Shown here: positions 21,960 to 34,400 of the stretch, piece after piece | Position numbering within the stretch: position 1 is the first letter of the stretch | How the letters are laid out: each line of letters opens with the position of its first letter | Origin: Gordionus sp. m RMFG-2023 | Taxonomy: Eukaryota > Nematomorpha > Gordioida > Chordodea > Parachordodidae | Direction: 5' to 3' | Assembly (NCBI RefSeq): GCF_954871325.1 | Contig: NC_088775.1 | Span: 36,309,561-36,373,560 of the forward strand | DNA: 64,000 bases | Notes under the pieces: model-generated | Told to the model about the DNA's origin: nothing | Database searches by the model: none | Seen by the model: only the letters and a program-made list of their open reading frames with translations | Made by a program: the position numbers and the translations under genes

Positions 21960-22492
21960 TTTCTAGAATGGATCTAATCGGTCCGGATCGATAGCCGGTC
22001 TTTCAGAAAATCATTGTCCGGATCATTCCTTTGATTTTATCCGGTCAGGACCATGGGTACTAGTCTTTTATTAATATATAAGTTTGCCTTACTTTTCAAT
22101 TCATAAAATATTCTACTTTATTTTTGTTTATATTTTATATATTGCTTTTCTAAAAGAGTTACTCTAGTTTTTGTGATTACTTTTCTTTTTCAGTTCATTT
22201 TTATTTTTCAATATACCATGAAAACAAAGTTTGCAAATGTGAATTAAATATTTATATTATTTATTCTATCATTCATATTTGATTTGATATAGTTAACATA
22301 AAATACTTTTTAATTTAATAAAAGGATAAAACAAGAATTAAATTAATTAAAAATGAAAAATAATTTTAAAATAACGGAAAAAATTAAAGGATCGGTCTTA
22401 CCATGGTTTTCTGAGAACCATGGTCCAGTTCATAGTGAAAGTATCCGGGTTGAATCAAAGACCGAACCGTGACCATCACTAGCTTGACCATT
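21960..22492. mobile_element. Probable hAT-like MITE
   Basis: The left end has CTAGAATGGATCTAATCGG and further CCGG-rich motifs. The right end, reverse-complemented, starts CTAGTGATGGTCACGGTTCG. The ends are rough inverted repeats, GC-rich against an AT-rich core, with internal GGTCCGG and GACCATGG motifs. No clean target duplication was identified, so the borders are approximate. Confidence 0.45.
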
Positions 22493-22960
22493 TCATGACT
22501 AATAATATTTGTTGTGAAAAATAGAAGGGTTAATTAAATTAAAAGAAGAAGCTTAGCGATGGAATTCTTCAAGAATCTTCTGATCATGCTAATTTGATCT
22601 TCTTGATCAATTTATTTTGAAATGATGTAGTACTTGTGAGCTAAATTATTTGTTCGCTTGCTATTTGCGATATTTTTTTGAGCACAATTTTAGTGATATG
22701 TTCATAAGTAGATTTCTTTAATAGTAGTACATATTAAAAATTTGTGCTGAAATGTAGGTAGATCTTCCCACGATCTAAGGCAGTTAAGGCTTTCATTTAC
22801 ATTTGTGATAGGTTTCATGGAAACATTAGATATTAAATTTTTAGATTTGATTAGCAAATTTATAAAGGTGGTACTCCCAATCAAACTATATTTGTAATTA
22901 TTATTTGGAGTTAGGTTAAGTATAATTTTAATTTTTGATGGCTAAATTAAATATTAAGAT
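22493..22960. other. AT-rich spacer, nothing recognised
   Basis: It contains a 60-codon minus-strand frame (22702-22884) without recognisable motifs and no repeat relationship that I could see in the window. I regard it as noncoding or very old debris. Confidence 0.4.
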
Positions 22961-22964
22961 TTAT

Positions 22965-23350
22965 TAGAAGGCGACTTCTGAGAGGTAGGACAAAGGTAAT
23001 CATTTGCTGCCGTATTTATAAATGGCTTTTAAATATTATTCTTCTATATGAACAGGGAGGGTAATTTTGTTTCCAATTTTTTAGGGGGCGGGCGGGTAGG
23101 GGTAGTCATCTAAGAAGGGTAAGGGAGTAGAGTAAATTTATTGGGGGGTTATCAATTAAAAATTCGAATTAAATACGACAAAACATAGTTCTGCATAAAT
23201 TTATCTAATAATACATATTGCTAATAATCGACCAAATCTATATATTGCATACACAATCATAGTCATTATTTTTCATATAAAAAATATTTTTGGATAATTT
23301 TCTGCTATATTTTTAAATGTAATTTAAAAGGGTTAGATATCCTATCAGCA
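22965..23350. repeat. Diverged partial copy of the 4338-4924 MITE
   Basis: Shared stretches include ACCAAATCTATATATTGCA and TTTTTAAATGTAATTTAAAA followed by GGTTAGATAT, in the same order as at 4535-4630. It also has a GGGGGCGGGCGGGTAGGGG block in the position of the MITE's G-rich stretch. The terminal repeats are not recognisable. Confidence 0.6.
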
Positions 23351-23954
23351 ATAAAAAATAAGTCTGTCTCACTCACAATTTTTTTGATAGTTTGTAATAG
23401 AGTATTTGGTAAAATTCTTTGTATAATATTTATTTTATTTTCAACAAATATTCATATAGATGTAAAAAAAATTATATCAAATTTATATTACCAGAGCTAC
23501 GTCCTAGCCTAGCCTTCAGCTGGGGGGGGGGGGGGGGTAGTCTGAGAATCATAAATGGCACGGAATCAGAAATTTCTATGAATCTCAAATAGTGGTATGT
23601 AACAAATGGCGATGGAATCAAATTTTAAATAAAAATATAATATAGGTATGGAGCTGATCAGAAGGAATGAAGGGGAATAATGTTAGGAACGATAAAATGA
23701 TCAGCTTAAAAAAGGTAGTATTCAGAATATATATAATTTTATTTAAATTATAAAAATATAATACTATGTAATGTTATCTCAATCTGATTTTAATAAAATA
23801 ACGAAGCATAGAAAGTTTTTTAGTAAATTATACAAAATTATCAGCATAGATAAAAAAAAATATTGTTTGAGGAGACGAATTGGAAAACTTCAAAAAAAGC
23901 TAGGATCCTTGCGAATAGATATATAATTTTATTTAAATAATAAAAATAAAGTAC

Positions 23955-24270
23955 TATGTATTTTGGTAAAGGAAAGTGAATGAAAAGAAAAATAAAACGG
24001 AAGAAAAAGGTAAAAGAAAAGGAAACTAGAAAGGAAACTAGAAAGGAAAAGTGAAAGGGAAATAAAATTTAAAAGAGAAGGAATAAGGGGAAAATAAGAA
24101 AGTAAAGAAAAGGTAAGGGAAAGGGAAAAGAGAAAGTAAAGAGAAAAGAAGAGAAAGTAAAGAGAAAAGAAGAGAAAGGAAAGAGAAAAGAAGAGAAAGA
24201 GAAAGAAAAGGTGAAAGGGAAAGAAAAGATGTAAGAGAAAGAAAAAGGGCAAGGAAAAAAATAATGAATG
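23955..24270. repeat. Polypurine (A/G) tract
   Basis: About 310 bp of almost pure A and G on the plus strand, with GAGAAAGTAAAGAGAAAAGAA-like units repeated near 24128-24195. The long minus-strand frame here (Phe/Ser/Leu-rich) is a composition artefact. Similar tracts lie at 24560-24712 and 40025-41165. Confidence 0.9.
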
Positions 24271-24324
24271 AAAAAAGGGCAGGAATAGGGATTCCGTTCT
24301 AAATCGCTAAAATAAAATTAGCTA

Positions 24325-24550
24325 AATAATTGAGAATCTTGCTTATATATACTAGAAAATTATTTAAAGTAAAATTTGAAATTAATATTAATAGATGCTA
24401 AGGAAGTATATTGTAGAGTTTTTTTTAATCGCTAAAAATGAGGGAAATAAGTACTCATTTTGTATATGAGTGTTTACTTCCTAACATCTATTAATATTAT
24501 TTTCAATATTGTCTTTAAATTTTTTAGAAGATATAAGCGCGATTTACAAT
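24325..24550. repeat. Foldback (inverted repeat) between two polypurine tracts
   Basis: The left arm (about 24330-24415) ends AATATTAATAGATGCTAAGG. The right arm (about 24470-24550) begins ACTTCCTAACATCTATTAAT. The arms pair imperfectly over about 75 bp around a 55-bp loop. It may be a foldback MITE or the junction of an inverted duplication; the flanking sequences on both sides are polypurine. Confidence 0.55.
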
Positions 24551-24559
24551 TTTTAAACA

Positions 24560-24712
24560 AAACAAAAGGGAAAGAAAAAGTAAAGGGGAACTGAAAAGAA
24601 AAAAAGGCAAAGGGAAAGGGAAAGAAAAAGGAAAAATGAATCAGAAAGGAGTAGGGAAAGGAAAAGTGATGAAAGGAGAAGGTAATAAAAGGAATTAAAA
24701 GGGAAGGTAATT
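24560..24712. repeat. Second polypurine tract
   Basis: About 150 bp of A/G-rich sequence with GGGAAAGGGAAAGAAAAAGG-like units, separated from the first tract by the foldback. Confidence 0.85.
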
Positions 24713-25439
24713 ATAATTTATCTCCAAATTTTATTGAAAAACATTTTACTTCTTTTACAAAAATACTTTTTTATTCCCTAATTCAAAAATTATTTCGGAA
24801 ATTATCGCAAGGTCTATAAGTAGAAAGGCTGCATGATACGAAAGGCTAAATAATAATGAAAATAAAAAATAACAAAGAAAAATGATTATGTAATGCAGGC
24901 GCGTACGCAGCGGGGGGGGGGGCAGGGGAAAAATCCTTCCCCAAAGCCAAAAAGCAGATGTAGGATATATTTTTCAAAAATAATATTGTTTATTAATTTA
25001 TATTTGTTAATATGTATTCCTATCTCATATTAAATATATATTTAATTCAGCGGTGTAGAGAAAAAGGGGGGGGGGCCCATAATCCCTGAAAAAAAAATTT
25101 TTTTAATTTCTTTTTTATTCCGATTAATTTTATTTAAAAAACGGTTTCAATTTATAAATAAAATAATATATACGATATGAAAATAAAATATATTTAAAAA
25201 AACAAGAATTTTTAATTTTAAATGATAACATGGTTTAAAAATACATAGTAAAAATTATATGTAAAATATTAAATAACAATAAAAATATATTGTAAATTTT
25301 TTCTGGCAGAGTTAAATTAGATATTTACAAATTTAATAATAAAATTTATATTGTTAAACTAATTAGATAGTTTTAAAAATTTTAATTAATTTTTAAATAA
25401 AAGAAAAATCATTTAATTTGGTAAATATAACGAGAAAGT

Positions 25440-26110
25440 AAAGATAATCGATAATATGATTGGGAATAAAAATTTCAAACCTAGAGTAGTTTCTAGATAG
25501 TCCAATCGCTTAAATATTAACGCATCTACAATTGAGGATTTTTATAAAATAAATATTTTTATTCCCCTTATTGATACAATTTTATTTCAATTAAAGGAAA
25601 GATTTATTAGTCACAATTTTATTTTAAAGAGTTTTTATTTTCTTTTGCCAGTTGGTCTATATACACTTGAAACGCGAGAAGATATTAAGAAAATCTCAGA
25701 GTTTTATTCTGATGAATTATCAGGATCGTATGATACTTATTTTGTGATGTCGAATTTTGGTATAAAAATCTTGACAGAATGGAGTACTCTTTGAGATCAA
25801 AAAATGCTTTGCAGGCTTTTTCTATGTTAATTACACTTTAGATTCCCTGCCTAATATCAAAACATTGCTTTTTATTTTAGCTACCTTGCTAATTAGCACT
25901 TGCACTAATGAAAGGTTTTTCAACTTTGAAAAGGTTAAAACCCTATTTAAGAAATAGAACCGGTGAAAGCCATTTAAATGGATTCGCAAAATTAAAATAT
26001 ATAAGGAGACTATTCTAGATAAAAATTTGATTCTAGATGAATTGACCAAGTCCCAGAAAAAAGTAGACTCTCTTTATAAATTCAAATCATATTGCTATAT
26101 GATTATAATA
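25440..26110 (+). pseudogene. hAT-F transposase, C-terminal half
   Basis: The plus strand encodes FYIPLIDTILFQLKERFISH followed by LLPVGLYTLETREDIKKISE, the part upstream of the dimerisation domain in DUF4371/ZMYM-like hAT transposases. Then ATLLISTCTNERFFSTLKRL (with frame changes near 25800 and 25900) leads to KPYLRNRTGESHLNGFAKLK, the dimerisation block, and IRRLF.DKNLILDELTKSQKK at the end. A diverged copy is found on the minus strand at 62590-63050. There are several stops and frameshifts. The DNA-binding and catalytic N-terminal parts are absent here. Confidence 0.8.
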
Positions 26111-26220
26111 TGTTCTTAGTCATGAAATTTTTATATTCAAAACGTAATTATAATGAATTCTTAGTCATAATATTTATCTTTTATACTATTTTAAATAAAA
26201 TATTCCATTTTCTATAAGAT

Positions 26221-26590
26221 TAGTGATCTACATCGGGCCTAATTTTTCAAGCCCGGCCCGGTTCGAAATCATTTTATAAAAGTTTTGCAGGCCCGGCCCG
26301 AACCCGAATTTTTTTTAAAAAAGTTTTATCGGCCTGGCCCGAATTTATTTAAATATAGAAATTCATTTTCATAATTACTCAAAATAAAAGATATAGTTAT
26401 ATGGCGTCTAGTATTTATAAATAAAATCAAATATTTTTATTTTACATAAAAAAAAATTAACATAAAATTAATATATTTAGATATATTTAAAAAAATTTCC
26501 AAGGCCCGACCTAAACCGGCCGGAATTATTTAAAAAAATATTAGGCACGACCCAGCCCGAACCCGATTTTTTCACTTTTGCAGATCTCTA
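26221..26590. mobile_element. GC-rich-ended MITE (AGTGATCTACA family)
   Basis: It begins TAGTGATCTACATCGGGCC and ends TGCAGATCTCTA, a rough inverted repeat. GGCCCGGCCCG-type repeats lie near both ends and stand out against the AT-rich surroundings. ATAAGATT and ATAAGAAT at the borders look like an imperfect 8-bp duplication. A relative lies at 56563-57001 and a fragment at 63070-63180. Confidence 0.65.
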
Positions 26591-26679
26591 ATAAGAATTA
26601 TTTATGTTTTGTAAATATGAGTAATTCTTGTATGGTATTTATCGTAAATTGTAATATTTTTTTTATATATTTGAAATGT

Positions 26680-26872
26680 CAATCATTTCAAATTAGATTT
26701 TTTTATCGTTTTTGATGAAAAAAGATTTTTATATCATTAATATTTTTTTATGAAAATATAATCAATTGTTTTTTTTACAAAAATTGCTAATAAAGAAAAA
26801 CTTACATCTTTGAGTTTTCTAGTTTGTCATTTCTATTTTTTTTAAATTTCGTCATCGTCTTTTTTGATAGTT
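26680..26872. repeat. Direct repeat R1 (partner at 36392-36631)
   Basis: About 190 bp sharing long near-identical stretches with 36392-36631, including ATCATTTCAAATTAG, AATTGCTAATAAAGAAAAAC and TTTCGTCATCGTCTTTTTTG. The two copies bracket 9.5 kb that holds the Gag/protease relic, Gypsy-3 and the ZIP9 fragment. R2 has about 45 extra bases in the middle. Confidence 0.8.
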
Positions 26873-26999
26873 GTTGACCGTGACTACAGGATAGTATTGA
26901 TTAAGATAAAAACAATATTTTTATTTTATATTTTGTATCTCTCCTCAGGACACAACGCAATCACATTTTTGTTTAATTTTTTTAGAAATTTAATTAATT

Positions 27000-29750
27000 T
27001 AAAAAAAAAGAGAACGTATTTTTAAATATTCTAAAATTATTTATTTTCCACGGCCGATTTAAAGTAATATAAATTTCCATATAATGAGATGGGTTTTATG
27101 TTTAATTTTGATATTGAGCCTAGCCTATTTAATAAAATTTCGGAGAATCCGAGTATTACTTATCAAAATTTGTATCAAATGGTTGATAAATTTGATGTAA
27201 ATAATGCATTAGTGACAATTTTATTATTGATCATAATATGTGGGTTATCTATTATAATAAAATTTTTGTTTGGAAAATGTACTCTGGTCGCGACCAAAGT
27301 ATATGGTAATTGGAAAAGAGACACTTCGGTGTCGGCTGTTTGTTGGAAAAAAATTTCGGCCTTGGAAAGTAATTTAAATGTGGTTTTAAATGAAATCAAG
27401 AACGGCAGACCAGAAATGGTAGAAACTTTGGAATGTAATAACGATGATCGTTTGGATATTGTGGAGAGATCTGTAGTTATCATCCAAGAATTGAAAGAAA
27501 TAAAAGAAGTGATTAAGATTATATATCATGATATAAATTAATTGGTTATTGCGAATAGTAAAGGAAATAAAGGCCAAATATGTGGTCCGACATGGTCAAA
27601 TGGAAAAAATATCTCCATTGAAAAAAATGGTTTTTCTAGTCATAAGAAAATCTTAGAAGATTTGAAATGTACCCGCTGTGGGTATATGGGCCACAAGGTA
27701 GAGACCTGTATGGTCAAAGAACAAATTTTCGTGAGGGTTTTCCGTTAAAGAAATTGACATTAGAAAATTCTAATGTTAGAAAAATTTCTGGTACCAACAC
27801 GAATAAATGTGAGGTTCTACGATCGAATTGTGGTAAATCCCGTTTGTGTTTTAAATGTAACAAACCGAGACATGTAGCCATAAATTGTATCGAAAATTGA
27901 GTATATGATTGCAAGTGTAATCATATAGTAAGTAGGAGATCGAGAGGTAGAAATAATAATAAAGTAAATAACCATGCTGAAATGAGATATGATTCTCGTA
28001 AAAGCCGTGGTTTTAACAGAAATTTTTTTTATCCTGATGAGAAAAATGAAAATAATGAAGATTCTAACAATTTTAAATGGGAGAAATATCCTAAGGGTAT
28101 TGTTAAATATTCCGATAAAAGGGATGTTAATACTTTCAGATGGGAAAAATATCCCAGTGATATTGCAAAAAAATATATGATGTTAATGAACCATTAAATT
28201 CCGAGTTGAATTTATGTTCAAATGAATTCTCATGAAACTGATGTTTCAAATGAGATAAATATTGATCAGTCAATTAAAACATATGAGATTTTAATGACTG
28301 AGAGATTAGTCGAACCTTGTCCTTGTCCAAAAGTTACTGTAAGAGTTGACGCGAGGGATATAGACATGTTGTTCGACACAGGGGCTAGCATTTCCATAAT
28401 GTCTTGAAGAATTTATTATAAGTATTGGCCTGGGGGTAAACTTGAAAAAGAATCTATGTGTGTCAGACAATTTGATGGGTTTGAAATTGTAGTTTTGGGA
28501 AAAACTAAGTTGGGATTAAGTCTCCATGATACCATATTTTTCCTGGATTTATGGGTAGTGAAGAAAGATGTGGAGACCATCATGGGGTGGGATTGGATTG
28601 TTCAGTTAGGTCCTTTCAATAATTATTGGAATATTTTTGCCATACATAATGGTTCGGCCCTAAATGAGACTAAAAACAAAAATTTTGCTAATAATGCTCG
28701 AAAAAAAATGCATGAAATAGAAGGGACGGATTTAACCGTAAAACAAGATAATTCAACCCTTAATTCTGATAGGTATGTAAATTCCACGGAATTAATGGTT
28801 GAAAACAATATTAACATAGATGAAAACCCAATGGTTGCTATTGATAGTAATGAATTACATAAAATGCTTGAAGATATATCGCTTTTAATGAAGAAATATG
28901 AAATAATATTCGAAGACAAGTTAGGATGTCTTAATGATTACCAAATGGATGCAAAATAAGATGGGGTAAATATTATGAGAAGATATACTCGATTTTATTT
29001 TTACGAATGAATCTTTAAAGTACTAATTAAACGGTTTATATCGTGTCAGGGTTCAGTATATTGGATAATTATTTTTTATATTGTTCAATGTATACAAGTT
29101 TTTATGGTCAGTTTTGATCCAATTTATAGTTCAATTCAGACGGGTTTATTAAAAAGTTTTTCACCATTTTAATGATATTGGAAAGGTTTTTCTTTTTGTT
29201 CGTTAAGGAATGTTCTTTGTCTGCCAGATGATAGGGACAATAAGTCATTTTTTTAAATGAATAGAAAAGTTTTGTTTTTATCTTTTCTTGAATAAATATA
29301 AAGGTTTTTCAGGGTATTAAAAAAGTTTTTGTTCTCAGTGTTAGTCGAAAAGTTTTTTTTTTGGTCGTGTTATGTTTGATTATTCACATTGATAAAAATT
29401 TATTTTTTCAATCGGCAGTGTCTGCCAGTTGTTATTTTTTTATCTGGATGTTGTAGCCAGACATAAAAGTATATATTTGTTGGAAAGAAAATACAATATC
29501 TATTTAGTAAATGACTTTTTATCATGATACTTCATAATGTATATTGAAAAGAGAATCTTAAACATTTGGTAAAAAAAATTTATGTTATATATTTTTTTTC
29601 TTCCAGCCCTTCTGTTGTATATTTTTTTTTCCCTAACTTATTTTTATTGGAAGTTGTCTCTAATTTTGTAATTAATGTTAAGGAATGAATAATACTGACC
29701 TGGGGATTCGCATGACTGGGTTAGTTGTGGATAAAATATTTTTTTTGTGG
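27000..29750 (+). mobile_element. Gag/protease relic of an LTR-type retroelement (copy 1)
   Basis: Parts in order: a leader-side region with a frame containing a hydrophobic stretch (about 27.09-27.54 kb, TILLLIIICGLSIIIKFLF), two CX2CX4HX4C zinc knuckles (CTRCGYMGHKVETC and CFKCNKPRHVAINC, about 27.66-27.89 kb), a linker, a retropepsin-like region with MLFDTGASISIMS (about 28.36-28.4 kb) and MGWDWIVQLG downstream, and the start of a pol linker (YEIIFEDKLGCL, about 28.9 kb). No reverse transcriptase follows, and LTRs were not identified. Broken, with about half a dozen breaks. It is older than the Gypsy-3 element that abuts it at 29758. A related relic is at 50.94-53.24 kb. Confidence 0.7.
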
Positions 29751-29902
29751 CATAAATATCATTGTTATATTTGAATGTTTATATATATTTTAAATGGTTA
29801 CGCTATTTGAATTATATATTTCTTACATTTTATATTATCTAATGGAGGTCAATGTAATTGAATATTAGTAGTAGTTAAATGACATAATTATAAAAGACTA
29901 TA

Positions 29903-31417
29903 CAGTATTAATATGATTTGTTGTAACACATTTTCATAATGTGAAAAAACATTCTTGTATAGTTAACTAACTTTCCATAATTATTGTAAAAACATTTTGA
30001 TAAAATTTTTGATATAATTTTTTTTTAATTTTTTTAAAATTTTTTTAATAATAAGAGTTTTTAAACTTTAATGAAGATTTACGTCAAAGTTATATATCGA
30101 ATATAATTTTTTTATGTTTGGGACCCAAGTTTAAGTGGGAAAATGAGAATAAAAATTTTCTAAGATTTTTGGAATAATAATTTTTTTTAAATGCATTATA
30201 AATTTTTTTAAATTTAAAGTATTATTTACAATATATTAATGTTACTTTTAGTTATCTAAAGAATGGAAATCAGGATAAGAAATTTGATAATTTCTTAATA
30301 AACATAAGTGAAAGAAAATTCGAATTTAGGGTTTTCAGATAATTCTTATTTTTTTTGGTTTTAAAATTAAATAAAATTTAAAATTTCCTACGCATACCAA
30401 AAATCATCGAGATATACCACCAACCATTCTACCCATAACGGAAGCCCCGACACTTTAATTTAACTTTATATCAGTCCTATGCACAATAGGAATAAGTGGA
30501 TTGAAAAAATTCACAATAATAGATGGGGCTTTTACTGCGATAAAATTCAAGGCATACCTGGATGAATTATTCTCACTTTTACCATCAAATTCATTACTTA
30601 TAATGGATAATGCTCCTACATCGAGCTAGGATAATTAGTGAGAATTATCCAAATATCATATTTTTGCCACCCTATTCACCGCAATTAAATCCGATAGAAA
30701 ATTTTTTCGGAGTAATTTAAAATCAATATAGATCAAATTCTCCTAAACCCAATAACCGAAATGAAGTTATTTCAATTGTTACTAGTATTTTAGGCAATTA
30801 TTTTACATATAATTTTTCAAATTTTTATTCGCACACCATAAAGTTTATTGAAGAGGGAATTCGATGCATTCCTTTAAATGATTGAATTTGTAATTGATTT
30901 ATATTGTGTAATATTATATTTACAAAGAATAAATAAATAATAAATGGTTTTTTTATTTTGGTGTTTCGAATTGATCATAAAAATTATAAACAAATAAGAA
31001 TTATCTGAAAACCCTAAGTTTTCACTCATGTTTATTTAAGAAATTATTCAAATTTCTTATCCTGATTTCCATTCTTTGGATAACTAAAAGCAAAATTATA
31101 ATATTGGAATAATGTTTTAAATTTAAAAAAGATATTGTAAAAAAATTTCTAAAAATCTTAGAAAATTTTTATTCTCATTTTCCCACTTAAACTTGGTCCC
31201 AAACATAAAAAAATTATATTCGATATATAACTTTGACGTAAATCTTCATTAAAGTTTAAAAACTCTTATTATTAAAAAAATTTTAAAAAAATTAAAAAAA
31301 AATTATATCAAAAATTTTATCAAAATGTTTTTACAATAATTATGGAAAGTTATTTAACTATACAAGAATGTTTTTTCACATTATGAAAATGTGTTACAAC
31401 AAATCATATTAATACTG
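29903..31417 (+). mobile_element. Tc1/mariner-like element with long terminal inverted repeats (copy 1)
   Basis: It starts CAGTATTAATATGATTTG, ends with its reverse complement, and is flanked by TA (29901-29902 and 31418-31419), the target of Tc1/mariner and IS630 elements. The inverted repeats extend about 430 bp (to about 30360 and from about 30985), far longer than those of ordinary mariners. A partial transposase lies between them at 30400-30885. It inserted into the 5' LTR of Gypsy-3, so it is younger. A second, internally shorter copy lies at 54123-55320. Confidence 0.92.
30400..30885 (+). pseudogene. Tc1/IS630-type transposase, C-terminal DDE part
   Basis: The plus strand encodes KKFTIIDGAFTAIKFKAYLD, then SLLIMDNAPT (second catalytic Asp), then, after a frame change near 30630, IRENYPNIIFLPPYSPQLNP followed by IENFFGVI. 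This is the DDE_3 signature, with the third acidic residue in NPIENFF. The C-terminus runs to a stop near 30883. The helix-turn-helix N-terminal half is missing and the first catalytic Asp is not recognisable. This copy is therefore a shortened, dead gene whose ends could only be mobilised in trans. A stop also occurs near 30719. Confidence 0.85.
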
Positions 31418-34400
31418 TATGTAGGAAACAATTTTATAATAAAGAATCTATTGTTTTGATTATAAAAAATGGCGACGAAATAAAAAAAAAATCTAAGTCG
31501 CGCGGTTTTCGGTCTTCGGTCAAGTTTAATAATATATAGAATTATAAATTTTTTTTCTGTTTATAAAAAAAAAATTATATTTAGAAATTATGGATAAAAT
31601 TATTCTCCAGGACTTTAAAAAGGAGGATTGTTCTATCGAGGACTACGTTGATTATATCATATATATACTAAATGTGAAAAATATTCCTCAAACTGACGCC
31701 ACTTTAAAAAAATTATTTATAGCATATGGAGGAATAAACATTATAACTGATATCAAAAAATTACTCTATCCTAGGAATATAGAGGAGGTAGGATGGATTG
31801 ACATATATAAAATAGCAAAACAACTATATAAAGATGAAAGAACTATTTTGGCATCAAGAATTGATTTCATTTAAGTCGCGGGGCTACTGAATCCGTAATG
31901 AGCTATTTAAAAAATATAAAGGAGCTAGCCCGAAGATGCGAATTTGAAGACAATGTAGAACTGAGAATTCGAGATCAATTAATCGCCGGACTAAAGATGT
32001 CACAACTGGATAAAGAACTACGATTAAGATATCCAGATACTACAGACGAAGACCAACCGTTAAGCTTAAACAAAGTGGTAGAATTGGCTTTAGCGATGGA
32101 ACGAGCCGACTTAGAAATAAATAATACTGCTAAAATGGTATATAAAATCAAAGCCGAATAAACATGATAATGATAATCAGATAAATCAACATGATAAAAA
32201 TAATCGGCAGTATAAGTATAATAATAATGATAAACGGCACTATCAAAATGATAATAAAGTATATGTAAAAAGACAACTAGTGCCCGGGTATAATAACTAC
32301 CATACAAATAATAATAGTAATTGGAGAAAACCATGCTATTTCTGTAATCGATTTCATGCTATTAGAAATTGTCCCGCCTACGGAAAATTGTGCAGCAAAT
32401 ATAGGAACCAAACCACTTCGCCGTATGTTGTAAAGCTAAAGAAAAGATTTACGGAACAAATTACAATAATAAAGAAGACGATTCGGTGTCTCAATAAGAA
32501 AAATATATAAATATGGGCAACATCCAACAATTGAAGTATTAATAAACAACCAAAAAATTAAAATGGAATATGATACTGGCTCGACAGTAACCATTATTAA
32601 TGAAATAATATGGAATTAAATCGGAAAGCCAAAACTTAGAAGGGCTAAAGCACCAACTACATATGGAAATAATAGAATAAAAATTATGGGTGAAGCTGAT
32701 GTAAAAGTACAATTGAATAATAACATAAAATGGCTTCCATTATTAGTCACACAAACAAATGATGCAGCTCTATTTGGATTTCCATGGATTATCGAATTTG
32801 ACTTAGCATTACCAAAAAATGTAAAAATCAATATGATCAACAATAGATATAAATACAATGATAATGGTAACGTAAATATTGACAAACTATATAAAGAATT
32901 TGCTACGGTGTTTGATAATAAATTAGGATTAATAAAAAATGACGAACTAGTAAAACTACAATTGGAAGAAAATACAAAACCAATTGCACTGCCAGCTAGA
33001 AGAGTACCGTACCTGGAGTACTCCAATGGTAGTGGTAAGTAAAACTTCAGGCGAACTACGATTATGTGGAGATTTTAAAGTAACGTTAAATAAATTTCTA
33101 CTAAAAGACTATCACATTCTACCAACGTTTGAAGAATTAATAGAAAAATAGCGAATGGAAATAAATATACAACATTAGATCTCAAAGATGCATACCTACA
33201 AATGAGCATTGACGATGAATCGCAAGAATTATTAACAATGGTAACACTAAATGGATACTACCGCTATTTACGATTACCTTTTTGTATATCTACAGCACCA
33301 ATAATATTTCAACGATATATGGACGATTTACTGGCTGATTGTAAAGATACAGCAGTTTATTTAGATGATGTTATAATCACAGGAAAAAATGATACTAAAC
33401 ATATCGAGAATATAAAACAAGTCCTTAAAAAATTACAAAATGCGGGATTAAAAGTCAAAACAAGCAAAATAAATTTTATGAAAGAAAAATTATCATATTT
33501 AGGATACATAATAGATCAAAATGGAATACACCCGGATAAAAATAAAATAATAGCAATACAAAAATATCCAACGCCAAAAGATAGACATGACATAAAATCA
33601 TTTTTAGGTATATTAAACTATTATACACGGTTCATACCAAACTTACATGGAATCAAAGCCGACTTACATAATAAAACTAGTAAAAATGTTAAATGGAATT
33701 GGACTAAAAAGATGATGCATTATTTGAAATTGCAAAAGGAATAGTAACAGAACACAATACTATAATTTTATAAACCGGATCTTGAGTTAATACTAGAAAC
33801 AGATGCATCAAACCAAGGATTTGGAGCTGTACTCTTGCAAAAATATGATAATGGTAACGAATACCCAATAGCTCACACCTCGAGAACTTTACAAGATGCT
33901 GAAAAGAATTATTCAACAATCGACAAATAAGCCAAAGCCATAGTAAACGGCGTAGAAAAATTTCATAACTATTTGTATGGACGAAAATTTAAAATACGAA
34001 CGGACCATAAACCTTTAAAAAAATATATGGGGATAACAGAGATTTAAACGCTTTAACAAACCAAAGATTGTTACGTTGGGCTTATAAATTATCAGCATAT
34101 GATTATGAAATAATGTATAAGAATGGCGCAAGTAATATAATTGCAGATGCTTTATCGCGAAACCCAATAGAGAAAAATGATAATAAAATAACAAGTGAAA
34201 ATAAACCAGTGAAATATATACGAAATCTTATTTATGACACATTAACTCTATCAAGAAAAGAACTTAGAGATGAAACTGCTAAAGATCCAATTTTAAGAAG
34301 AGTAAAAATATTATTAAATGGTACAAATATACAAAATCAAGCATCAGAATTACAAGCTTTTAGAACAAGAATAGATGAAATAGAAAATGATGACGGTATC

